NCBI RefSeq assembly: GCF_008330945.1
Contig: NZ_CP043489.1
Coordinates: 3,917,501-3,981,500 of the forward strand
DNA from: Labrys sp. KNU-23
Lineage (GTDB): Bacteria; Pseudomonadota; Alphaproteobacteria; Rhizobiales; Labraceae
Reading direction: 5' to 3'
Length of the DNA stretch: 64,000 nt
Shown: in pieces, positions 49,618 through 57,397 of the stretch
Position numbering within the stretch: position 1 is the stretch's first letter
How the letters are laid out: each line of letters begins with the position of its first letter
Translations under genes and position numbers: made by a program
The notes under the pieces: model-generated
Told to the model about the DNA's origin: nothing
Database searches by the model: none
Seen by the model: only the letters and a program-made list of their open reading frames with translations

Positions 49618-51294
49618 TCACATGTTCGGATAGTTCGGGCCGCCGCCGCCCTCCGGCGTCACCCAGTTGATGTTCTGGGCCGGATCCTTGATGTCGCAGG
49701 TCTTGCAGTGCACGCAGTTCTGCGCGTTGATCACGAAGCGTGGATCCTTCTTGGCCGCCTCGTCGCCATAGACCACTTCATAGACGCCCGCCGGGCAATA
49801 GAGCCGGGCCGGTTCGCCATAGAGCGGCAGGTTCTTTTCGATCGGGACCTTGGAATCTTTCAACGTGAGATGAACAGGCTGGTCTTCCTCGTGATTAGTG
49901 GAGGACAGGAAGACGGAGGAAAGCTTGTCGAAGGAGAGCTTGCCGTCCGGCTTGGGATAGTCGATGGGCTTGCTCTCGGCGATCGGCTTCAGGGTGGCAT
50001 AGTCGGGCTTGCCATGCTTGAGCGTGCCGAACAGGGAGAAGCCGAGCTTCTCGTTGAGATGCATGTCGATGCCGCCGAGGATCACGCCGGCGAAGGTGCC
50101 GAGCTTGGACCATAGCGGCTTGACGTTGCGTACCTTGTAGAGGTCGCGGCCGATCTCGCTGGAGCGCCAGGCGGCCTCATAGGAGGCGGGCTCGTCATGC
50201 GAACGGCCCTCGGCCAGCACCTTGGAGAGGTGCTCGGCCGCCAGCATGCCCGACAGCACGGCATTGTGGCTGCCCTTGATGCGCGGCACGTTGACGAAGC
50301 CGGCCGCGCAGCCGATCAGGGCGCCGCCCGGGAAGGAAAGCTTGGGCACCGACTGGTAGCCGCCCTCGGTGATGGCGCGCGCGCCATAGGCGATGCGCTT
50401 GCCGCCCTCGAAGGTCGGCGCGATCAAGGGATGGTGCTTGAAGCGCTGGAATTCGTCGAAGGGCGACAGATAGGGATTGGTGTAGTTGAGGTGGATGACG
50501 AAGCCCACCACCACCTGGTTGTTTTCAAGGTGGTAAAGGAAGGAGCCGCCGCCCGTCTTCGAATCCAGCGGCCAGCCGAAGGAATGCTGCACCCGGCCAG
50601 GGACATGCTTGGCCGGATCGATCTGCCAGAGTTCCTTGATGCCGATGCCGAATTTCTGGGGTTCGCGGCCATCGGCGAGATTGTACTTGGCGATCAGCGT
50701 CTTGGTCAGGCTGCCGCGGGCCCCCTCGGCGAAGAGGGTGTATTTGCCGTGCAGTTCCATGCCGCGGGTAAAGCCGGATTTGGGCTGGCCGTCGCGGCCG
50801 ATGCCCATGTCGCCGGTGGCGATGCCCATCACCGCGCCCTTGTCGTCATAGAGCACTTCGGCGGCGGCAAAGCCCGGATAGATCTCGACACCAAGCGCTT
50901 CGGCCTGGACTGCCAGCCAGCGACAGACATTGCCGAGCGAGCCGACGAAATTGCCGTGGTTCGACATCAGCTTGGGCATGCCGAAATTGGGCAGGCGCAG
51001 GGCGCCGGACGGGCCGAGATAGTAGAACTGGTCCTCGGTGACCTCGGTCACCAGCGGGCGGTCTTCCGCCTCGCGCCATTCGGGCAGCAGCTTGTCGAGG
51101 CCGACCGGATCGATCACCGCGCCGGAGAGGATGTGGGCGCCGACCTCCGAGCCCTTCTCCACCACCACCACGCTGGTTTCGGGATTGAGCTGCTTGAGAT
51201 GGATCGCGGCGGCCAGGCCGGCAGGTCCGGCGCCGACCACGACGACATCATATTCCATCGCCTCGCGGGGGCCGAGATCGGCACTGTCGGTCAT
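49618..51294 (-). CDS. Electron transfer flavoprotein-ubiquinone oxidoreductase
   Basis: A 558-residue ETF-QO. It has an N-terminal FAD motif (DVVVVGAGPAGLAAAIHLKQ), a central membrane-associated quinone-binding region (GFVNVPRIKGSHNAVLSGML) and a C-terminal [4Fe-4S] ferredoxin-like domain with INAQNCVHCKTCDIKDP and an earlier cysteine in YCPAGVYEV. It passes electrons from ETF, reduced by acyl-CoA and glycine-derivative dehydrogenases, to ubiquinone at the inner membrane. No etfAB genes lie in the window. Length and motifs match mitochondrial and alphaproteobacterial enzymes closely. Confidence 0.96.
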   Translation of the reverse strand: MTDSADLGPREAMEYDVVVVGAGPAGLAAAIHLKQLNPETSVVVVEKGSEVGAHILSGAVIDPVGLDKLLPEWREAEDRPLVTEVTEDQFYYLGPSGALRLPNFGMPKLMSNHGNFVGSLGNVCRWLAVQAEALGVEIYPGFAAAEVLYDDKGAVMGIATGDMGIGRDGQPKSGFTRGMELHGKYTLFAEGARGSLTKTLIAKYNLADGREPQKFGIGIKELWQIDPAKHVPGRVQHSFGWPLDSKTGGGSFLYHLENNQVVVGFVIHLNYTNPYLSPFDEFQRFKHHPLIAPTFEGGKRIAYGARAITEGGYQSVPKLSFPGGALIGCAAGFVNVPRIKGSHNAVLSGMLAAEHLSKVLAEGRSHDEPASYEAAWRSSEIGRDLYKVRNVKPLWSKLGTFAGVILGGIDMHLNEKLGFSLFGTLKHGKPDYATLKPIAESKPIDYPKPDGKLSFDKLSSVFLSSTNHEEDQPVHLTLKDSKVPIEKNLPLYGEPARLYCPAGVYEVVYGDEAAKKDPRFVINAQNCVHCKTCDIKDPAQNINWVTPEGGGGPNYPNM

Positions 51295-51770
51295 CGAGTA
51301 GTCTCCGGTGGTTTGAAATAGCTTGGAGTGACCGTGCTTTTTTCACGTTTTTGGAATGGGTGCAAACAATGCTGCGACGGTTTCTCAAATTAAGTAACCA
51401 ATTGGTGCGTTAATGTCACGTTCGGCAGCGACACTGGTTCCATTGGCCCGCAGCAAGGTTCGGGATCACGGCATCTTCTCCTGTGGCAGGGCTCGACATC
51501 CCCGCCAGCATTCCCGGGAGGCCGGCGGGCGGAAACACACGAAAAGACGATATCGATCGCAACGATGCCCTTGATCCGTCGCTGATTGTCATATTCTCCC
51601 GCAAAAAGAGGCGGGAGGCCGGCGCCATTCTTCGAGGGGAGCGGGTCCTGCGCATTTCTATATTGATGCGGACTGTAACTGTCCCATGGGTTACTCTTTC
51701 CCATTGCCACGCATGCTAGGTAGGATAGGCTGTCTGCGGCTTGCGATCCGTCGGTATGGAGCATACGGGC
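51295..51770. other. Divergent intergenic region, ETF-QO / SPFH gene
   Basis: The 476-bp gap holds promoters for two divergent genes. I see an AT-rich segment near the ETF-QO start (51330-51420) and a GC hairpin, CTCCCGC/GCGGGAG, at about 51595-51617 without a T-run. I find no supported ORF or RNA gene. Confidence 0.5.
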
Positions 51771-52787
51771 ATGGGCATTCTCGACTTCATCTCCAAGCAA
51801 TTTATCGATGTCATCCAGTGGACGGCCGAGGAGCCGGGCCTGTTGGCCTACCGCTTCCCGATGTCCGGCATGGAAATCCAGAACGGCGCCCAGCTCGTGG
51901 TGCGCGAGACGCAGAAGGCGGCCTTCTTCAACGAAGGCAAGATCGCCGACATCTTCGGTCCCGGCACCTATACGCTCACCACCCAGACCCTGCCGGTGCT
52001 GACCTATCTGAAGAACTGGGACAAGTTCTTCGAATCGCCCTTCAAGTCGGACGTCTATTTCTTCGACACCAAGGACCAGATCGACCGCAAATGGGGCACC
52101 ACCCAGCCCCTCACCATCCGCGACAAGGAATATGGCCCGATCCGCATCCGCGCCTTCGGCAATTATTCCTATGCGATCGGCGATGTCGGCGCGTTCTGGT
52201 CGCGGCTGGTCGGTACGGCCGAGCGCTGCACCTCCGAGATGATCGAGGGGCAGCTTCGCGGTGCCGTGCTCACGGCCATCGCCTCGACGCTCGGCCAGAG
52301 CAATGTCGCCTTCATCGACATGGCCGCCAACCAGGAGGCTTTCTCCCAGAAGCTGGCGGAAGCCATCCGCCCGGCGCTGCGTGACTATGGCATCGACGTC
52401 AAGAGCTTCTACGTCCAGAGCCTGTCGCTGCCGGAGGAACTCCAGCGTATCCTCGACAAGGCCAGTTCCATGAACATGCTGGGCGATCTCAATCGCTACG
52501 CCCAGTTCCAGACGGCCGAATCCATCCCGCTTGCCGCCGAGAATCCGGGCGGCCTGGCAGGGGCAGGGGCGGGACTCGGCGCCGGCATGGCAATCGGCCA
52601 GGCCATGGCCCAGGGCTTTGCCAATGCTGCGCCGGCGCAGGCTCCCTCGGCGCCGGCAGCGCCCCCGCAGCCGGTGGAGGATCCGATCCAGCTCCTGGAA
52701 AAGCTCGGTGGGCTGCTGGCCAAGGGCATCCTGACCCAGCAGGAATTCGACGCCAAGAAGGCCGAACTGCTGTCGCGGATCAAGTGA
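51771..52787 (+). CDS. SPFH domain protein with C-terminal SHOCT domain
   Basis: A 338-residue protein. GGAG nine bases upstream supports the ATG giving MGILDFISKQFIDVIQW. The SPFH/Band-7 domain (residues about 20-250; GAQLVVRETQKAAFFNEGKI, LQRILDKASSMNMLGDLNRY) is of the YdjI/virion-core-like type. A Gly/Ala/Pro-rich linker leads to a SHOCT motif (IQLLEKLGGLLAKGILTQQE, FDAKKAELLSRIK). SPFH proteins oligomerise at membranes as scaffolds. It heads the polyamine-linked gene series; the next gene starts 135 bp on, across an inverted repeat. Confidence 0.9.
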   Translation: MGILDFISKQFIDVIQWTAEEPGLLAYRFPMSGMEIQNGAQLVVRETQKAAFFNEGKIADIFGPGTYTLTTQTLPVLTYLKNWDKFFESPFKSDVYFFDTKDQIDRKWGTTQPLTIRDKEYGPIRIRAFGNYSYAIGDVGAFWSRLVGTAERCTSEMIEGQLRGAVLTAIASTLGQSNVAFIDMAANQEAFSQKLAEAIRPALRDYGIDVKSFYVQSLSLPEELQRILDKASSMNMLGDLNRYAQFQTAESIPLAAENPGGLAGAGAGLGAGMAIGQAMAQGFANAAPAQAPSAPAAPPQPVEDPIQLLEKLGGLLAKGILTQQEFDAKKAELLSRIK

Positions 52788-52804
52788 CCGGAGGTCGCCC
52801 CGCT

Positions 52805-52878
52805 GGAGTGTCAGCCTCCCGGCTGACATGCCGGCAAGCGTGTCGTTTTCAAGATGTCAGCCAGGAGGCTGACACTCC
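52805..52878. repeat. 25-bp inverted repeat between SPFH and DUF4178 genes (class E)
   Basis: The arms at 52805-52829 and 52854-52878 are complementary with one mismatch, around a 24-bp loop. Each arm contains its own palindrome (GTCAGCCTCCCGGCTGAC). The nested design matches the element at 40465-40550, though the sequences differ. Confidence 0.9.
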
Positions 52879-52922
52879 GCAGCCGAACAGGCCGGTCAAT
52901 CCCGTGATCCATACGAGGCTCA

Positions 52923-53603
52923 ATGCGTAAATTCGCCTGCCCTTCCTGCGGAGCGGATGTCGTGTTCCGGTCGGCGCAGTCGGTCTATGCCGTCTGCGCC
53001 TATTGCCAGTCCATGGTGGTGCGAACCGATGTCGACGTGACCTCGCTCGGGGTGATGGCGGCGCTGCCCGACGATATGAGCCCTCTTCAGCTCGGCACCG
53101 GCGGTGTCTTCGACGGGCAGTCCTTCACCATCATCGGGCGCCTGAAGATCGGCTGGAGCGACGGGCTGTGGAATGAATGGCATATGCTGATGGATGACGG
53201 CCGGGAAGGCTGGATCGGCGAGGCGCAGGGGCTCTTCTCGGTGAGCCTGGAGGCGGAGGAGAACTCCTGGGGCGGCGTTCGCGAGGCGCTGGAGCGCTGC
53301 CGGCCGCTGCTGACGGCGAGTGAGACCGGTGCCGCCGGCATCAGACCGGGCTTCTCGGTAACGATAAATGGCGTCCAGCTCAGGGCGGTCGACATCAAGC
53401 TGGCGACCTGCCTGGGCTCGGAAGGCGAATTGCCGTTCGCCGCACCCAAGGGGCGGCGTACCGTGTCGATCGATTGCGTCGGTGCCGATGGCGAATTCGC
53501 CACGCTCGAACATGACGGCAAGGAGGCAAGTGCCTATCTCGGCCGTTATCGCGAATGGGACGCCTTGTGCTTCTCCAATCTCAGGCCGCTGGAGGGCTGG
53601 TGA
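52923..53603 (+). CDS. DUF4178 protein with N-terminal zinc ribbon
   Basis: A 226-residue protein. The zinc ribbon is C6-x2-C9 (FACPSCGAD) and C25-x2-C28 (VCAYCQS). It is followed by DUF4178 units (GQSFTIIGRLKIGWSDGLWN, EWHMLMDDGREGWIGEAQGL), a small beta-barrel-like domain; a second shorter copy may follow near residue 150. No membrane segment is seen. Its stop overlaps the start of the second DUF4178 gene (TGATG). The family has no proven biochemical role; it is repeatedly found beside DUF350 and polyamine genes. Confidence 0.88.
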   Translation: MRKFACPSCGADVVFRSAQSVYAVCAYCQSMVVRTDVDVTSLGVMAALPDDMSPLQLGTGGVFDGQSFTIIGRLKIGWSDGLWNEWHMLMDDGREGWIGEAQGLFSVSLEAEENSWGGVREALERCRPLLTASETGAAGIRPGFSVTINGVQLRAVDIKLATCLGSEGELPFAAPKGRRTVSIDCVGADGEFATLEHDGKEASAYLGRYREWDALCFSNLRPLEGW

Positions 53604-55171
53604 TGGACGAGCCTCTCGCGCCGCCAGCACCATCGCCGGCCGTACCCGCGCCGAGGCCGGCCGGCCGGCCGCGAACCTTTGCCTGCCCCAATTGCGGTGG
53701 GGCGGTGACCTTGCGCGCCGTCGGCCAGTCGATCAGCGCCACCTGCAGCCAGTGTTCCTCGCTGATCGACGTCGCCGACGAGAATCTGCGCATCATCCAG
53801 AAGGCCCAGGCGGCGCTCGAGCCCTCGGAGATTCCCATCGGTTCCCGCGGGCGGCTGCAGGACGTCGAGTGGGAGGTCGTCGGCTATATGCGCCGGAGCG
53901 ATCGCACGGGATATTACGAATGGATCGAATATCTCTTGTTCAACCCCTATCGGGGCTATCGTTTCCTGGTCCGGGAGCAGGGGCACTGGACCCTGGTGAG
54001 GATGCTCACGCGCGACGTGCCGGCGGCCGGCAGTACCATCGACCTGACGGTCGAGGGGCGGCGCTATGCCTTCTTCAGCAAGGGGCAGGCACATACCAAA
54101 TATGTCGCCGGCGAATTCTATTGGCGTGCTTCCACGGCAGACGTCACCGAGACGGCTGATTATATCGCCTCTCCTCACCGGCTGATGGTCGAGAGCAATG
54201 ACGAGGAGATCATCGTCTCCGAAGGCATCTATCTCGAACCCGGCCTGGTGGCGGAGGCCTTCAAGCTGCCGCTGGCGGACGAGCGCCATGGACCGGGCGT
54301 CAACCAGCCCAACCCGCACCGGCGCTGGCTGAGGGTGCCGCTCGCCGCACTCGGGGTGGCGACGTTGCTGCAGTTCGGTTCGCTCGCCCTTTCGCCCGGG
54401 CGCCAGGTCGCCTCGCAGACCTTCACCCTGACCTCCGCCGACAAGGGTAAGACCTTCGCCTCCGAGCCGTTCCGCCTGGATGGCCGCGGCAATGTCGAAT
54501 TCGAAACCACTGCCGAACTGAAGGATGACTGGCTGGAGCTCGACGTCGCCCTGGTCAATGTCGAGACCAGCAGGAGCTATCACGCCTCCCAGGGGCTGGA
54601 GAATTACAGCAGCGGGCGGGTCACCGAGCGCACCAGCGAATTGCTGTCGCCGGTGCCGGCAGGCACCTACAAATTGCTGATCGACACCAATGCCGGCCTG
54701 TTCACCAAGGTGGCGGAGACCGTGCCGATGGTGGCGCGCGAGGATTACCTGCAGACCTGGTTGCGCAACAATGGCCAGGGCGGCAGTTTCCCCTCCTCGC
54801 AGCCCACCATTGCCCCTGCGCCCGCCAATCCTCTGCCTTCGGAGACATTCACCGTCACGATCCGGCACGACGTGCCGATCTGGTCGAATTATCTCGGTGC
54901 CGTCGGCCTGCTGGCTCTTGGCGCTGGCTTCGGCTTCTTCCGCGACCGGCGCTTCGAGCAGTCGCGCTGGGAGCAGGGCGGCATCGATGAGGAAGCGCCG
55001 TCGGTGTCCGGCAACCTGGCGGCGGGCGGTTTCGTTGCCGCCGCCGGCAGCAGCAGCTCCGATTCCGGGACCGACAATTGGTGGTCGTCGAGCAGTGACG
55101 ATGACGACGACAGCGGTGGTTCCTCATCGAGCGACGATTCCAGCAGTAGTTCCAGCAGCGAGGACACGTGA
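53603..55171 (+). CDS. Large membrane DUF4178 protein with acidic Ser/Asp tail
   Basis: A 522-residue protein. After a Pro-rich start comes a zinc ribbon (C28, C31, C48, C51; FACPNCGGAV, TCSQCSS), a DUF4178 domain (residues about 78-200; RLQDVEWEVVGYMRRSDRTG, YYEWIEYLLFNPYRGYRFLV), a membrane segment near 244-263, an extracytoplasmic beta-rich region, and a second membrane segment near 431-448 (NYLGAVGLLALGAGFGFF). The last 45 residues are mostly Ser and Asp (WWSSSSDDDDDSGG). The polyanionic tail returns to the cytoplasm in this topology and could bind polyamines or basic partners. Coupled at both ends to its neighbours. Confidence 0.87.
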   Translation: MDEPLAPPAPSPAVPAPRPAGRPRTFACPNCGGAVTLRAVGQSISATCSQCSSLIDVADENLRIIQKAQAALEPSEIPIGSRGRLQDVEWEVVGYMRRSDRTGYYEWIEYLLFNPYRGYRFLVREQGHWTLVRMLTRDVPAAGSTIDLTVEGRRYAFFSKGQAHTKYVAGEFYWRASTADVTETADYIASPHRLMVESNDEEIIVSEGIYLEPGLVAEAFKLPLADERHGPGVNQPNPHRRWLRVPLAALGVATLLQFGSLALSPGRQVASQTFTLTSADKGKTFASEPFRLDGRGNVEFETTAELKDDWLELDVALVNVETSRSYHASQGLENYSSGRVTERTSELLSPVPAGTYKLLIDTNAGLFTKVAETVPMVAREDYLQTWLRNNGQGGSFPSSQPTIAPAPANPLPSETFTVTIRHDVPIWSNYLGAVGLLALGAGFGFFRDRRFEQSRWEQGGIDEEAPSVSGNLAAGGFVAAAGSSSSDSGTDNWWSSSSDDDDDSGGSSSSDDSSSSSSSEDT

Positions 55172-55371
55172 GCAGGATTCAGATGATCTATGCCGCGGCT
55201 GTCGTGTTCGGCATGACCTTCGGCAATTTCGGCGGCTATTCGCTGGCCAATATGTGGCACGGCAAGCAGACCACCAGCCGCGGCATCAGGAGCAGCGACG
55301 ATGGCGGCTCCTCTGGCTGGTTCGGCGGCGGCAGAAGCTCCGGCAGCAGCGGCTATTCATATCATAAATAG
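55168..55371 (+). CDS. Ser/Gly-rich membrane microprotein
   Basis: A 67-residue protein starting at a GTG that overlaps the preceding stop by four bases (GTGA). It has one hydrophobic segment (MIYAAAVVFGMTFGNFGGYS) and a Ser/Gly-rich end (SSDDGGSSGWFGGGRSSGSS). There is no known family. The overlap and its place inside the operon argue that it is real. Confidence 0.75.
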   Translation: MSRIQMIYAAAVVFGMTFGNFGGYSLANMWHGKQTTSRGIRSSDDGGSSGWFGGGRSSGSSGYSYHK

Positions 55372-55380
55372 GGGGCTTTC

Positions 55381-55608
55381 ATGGATGTCTCGGGCCTGAT
55401 CGAACTGAAATATGTGGTGGCCTCGCTGGTCTATTCCGGCATCGGCCTCATCGTCTTCGTCATTGCCTTCTGGCTGCTCGACCTGCTGACCCCGAAGGTG
55501 CAGGTGTGGAAGGAATTATGCGAGAAGCGCAACACCGCGCTGGCGATCTTCCTGGGCGCGGTGGCGCTCGGCATCGCCATCATCATCGCCTCGGCTATCC
55601 ATGGCTGA
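55381..55608 (+). CDS. DUF350 family membrane protein
   Basis: A 75-residue protein with two membrane helices (YVVASLVYSGIGLIVFVIAF and NTALAIFLGAVALGIAIIIA) joined by a short charged loop (LTPKVQVWKELCEKR). This is one DUF350 unit (YjfL-like); larger family members carry two or four. It may assemble into an oligomeric channel-like structure; nothing is proven. It starts nine bases after the microprotein gene. Confidence 0.87.
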   Translation: MDVSGLIELKYVVASLVYSGIGLIVFVIAFWLLDLLTPKVQVWKELCEKRNTALAIFLGAVALGIAIIIASAIHG

Positions 55609-55637
55609 CGGCGTGTCAGGCATGGATGGCCCTTGCC

Positions 55638-55715
55638 GTCATTGCGAGTGCAGCGAAGCAATCCAGCCGGTCCCACTCCAGGGTCCCTGGATTGCTTCGC
55701 TGCACTCGCAATGAG
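55638..55715. repeat. Intergenic palindromic repeat (class A)
   Basis: It begins GTCATTGCGAGTGCAGCGAA and ends with the complement CTGCACTCGCAATGA, the same element as at 13722 with compensating base changes in both arms (GAGTGCAG/CTGCACTC). It separates the DUF350 gene from the aminopropyltransferase gene without breaking the gene order. Confidence 0.92.
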
Positions 55716-55765
55716 GTGAGGTTTGCGTGGCAATCCAGCCGCAACGGTAATCCGAAGGCGCGTTC

Positions 55766-57274
55766 GTGGAAATCCTGCTGCTCTTCTCCGCCTTCGTGAT
55801 CGCGACCTGCGGGCTGATCTACGAACTGATCGCCGGCACGCTGGCGAGCTATCTCCTCGGCGATTCCGTCACGCAGTTCTCCACCATCATCGGCACCTAT
55901 CTCTTCGCCATGGGCGTGGGCTCCTGGCTGTCACGCTATCTCGAGCGCGACCTTCTTGGCCATTTCGTCCGCATCGAACTGCTGGTCGGGGCGGTCGGCG
56001 GCAGTTCGGCGGCCGCCCTCTTCATCCTGTTCGACCACGTCGCTTCCTTCCGCCTCTGGCTCTACTCCCTGGTCGGGGTGATCGGCATCCTGGTCGGCAT
56101 CGAAATCCCCCTGCTGCTGCGCATCCTGGAAGGACGGCTCGCCTTCAAGGACCTGGTCTCCAAGGTCTTCACCTTCGACTATATCGGCGCGCTCTTCGCT
56201 TCCCTGCTGTTCCCGCTGGTGCTGGTGCCCTATCTCGGCCTGATCCGCTCGGCCTTCCTGTTCGGCATCCTCAACACGCTGGTGGCGATCTGGGTGCTCT
56301 ACGCCATCAAGGCGCCCATCCTCCGCCGCGGCGCGCACAAGGCCTCCGCCTTCGCCGTCCTGGCCGCGCTCGGCGCCGGCTTCGTCTGGTCCGAGCGCAT
56401 CCAGTCGATTGCGGAGGCGAGCGCCTATCCGGGCACGGTTGTTTACGCCGAATCCACGCCCTATCAGCGCATCGTGGTGACGCGCCAGCAGCGCGACATC
56501 CGCCTCTTCCTCAATTCGAACCTGCAATTCTCCTCGCTCGACGAATATCGCTACCACGAGGCCCTGGTGCATCCGGTGATGAGCGCCCTCAAGGCCCCAC
56601 GCAGGGTGCTGATCATCGGCGGCGGCGACGGGCTGGCCCTGCGGGAGGTCCTGAAATACCCGGCGGTCGAGGCGGTCACCATGGTCGATCTCGATCCGGC
56701 CGTGACGCACCTGTTCTCGCACAACGAGATGATGACGGGCCTCAATGGCGGCTCGCTGTCCTCGCCCAAGCTGACCCTCATCAACGCCGACGCCTTCCTC
56801 TGGCTGCGTGAACAGAAGCCGGCCGAGATGCGCTTCGACGCCGTGATCATCGACCTGCCCGATCCGTCCAATTTCTCGATCGGCAAGCTCTATTCGCTCA
56901 CCTTCTATCGCCTCCTGAAGTCGGCTGTGAACCAGGACGGCCTGGTGGTGATCCAGAGCACCTCGCCTCTGGTCGCGCGCAAATCCTTCTGGTGCGTCAA
57001 CAACACGCTGGCGGCCGCCGGCTTCCAGACAGCGGCCTATCACCTCTTCGTGCCGTCCTTCGGGGAATGGGGCTTCATCATCGGCTCCTTCTCACCCTAT
57101 CGCCCGCCGGACCGTCTGCCTGAGGGGCTGCGCTTCCTCGATGTGACCACCATGAAGGCGATGTTCCAGTTCCCGCCCGACATGGCCCATGTCGCCACCG
57201 CCATCCAGCGCCTCGATGACCAGCCGCTGGTGCGCTATTTCGACGAGGAGTGGGGCAATTACCTTATCTATTAG
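55766..57274 (+). CDS. Membrane-embedded spermidine synthase-like aminopropyltransferase
   Basis: A 502-residue protein starting at GTG. Residues 1-205 hold about seven membrane helices; the rest is a spermidine-synthase domain. The dcSAM-binding loop is GGGDG (285-289), with VDLDPAV following; the catalytic Asp loop is DLPDPSNFSIGKLYS (from 363), and the substrate-side motif is YRYHEALVHP. The motifs are intact, so aminopropyl transfer from decarboxylated AdoMet is likely, at or near the membrane. The acceptor (putrescine, another amine, or a lipid/protein) is unknown. SpeD, which makes the donor, is encoded two genes on. Confidence 0.9.
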   Translation: MEILLLFSAFVIATCGLIYELIAGTLASYLLGDSVTQFSTIIGTYLFAMGVGSWLSRYLERDLLGHFVRIELLVGAVGGSSAAALFILFDHVASFRLWLYSLVGVIGILVGIEIPLLLRILEGRLAFKDLVSKVFTFDYIGALFASLLFPLVLVPYLGLIRSAFLFGILNTLVAIWVLYAIKAPILRRGAHKASAFAVLAALGAGFVWSERIQSIAEASAYPGTVVYAESTPYQRIVVTRQQRDIRLFLNSNLQFSSLDEYRYHEALVHPVMSALKAPRRVLIIGGGDGLALREVLKYPAVEAVTMVDLDPAVTHLFSHNEMMTGLNGGSLSSPKLTLINADAFLWLREQKPAEMRFDAVIIDLPDPSNFSIGKLYSLTFYRLLKSAVNQDGLVVIQSTSPLVARKSFWCVNNTLAAAGFQTAAYHLFVPSFGEWGFIIGSFSPYRPPDRLPEGLRFLDVTTMKAMFQFPPDMAHVATAIQRLDDQPLVRYFDEEWGNYLIY

Positions 57275-57299
57275 ACATTCGGCTTCGATTTTGCCGGCC

Positions 57300-57376
57300 G
57301 TCATTGCGAGCGCAGCGAAGCAATCCAGCTTTGACCCGCCCGAGGGATTGGATTGCTTCGCTGCGCTCGCAATGAC
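57300..57376. repeat. Intergenic palindromic repeat (class A)
   Basis: The arms GTCATTGCGAGCGCAGCGAA and the exact complement TTCGCTGCGCTCGCAATGAC enclose GCAATCCA / TGGATTGC (one base offset) and a short variable loop. It lies 21 bp before the start of the next gene, so in the mRNA its hairpin would sit close to that ribosome binding site. Confidence 0.93.
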
Positions 57377-57397
57377 GTTTTCAGGGCGACCTTCGCC

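Noticed and set aside
51595..51617. Terminator in the ETF-QO/SPFH gap
   Set aside because: The stem is short and not followed by a T-run.
51390..52829. Minus-strand frame opposite the SPFH gene
   Set aside because: It begins in noncoding DNA and has no domain character; the plus strand encodes SPFH plus SHOCT.
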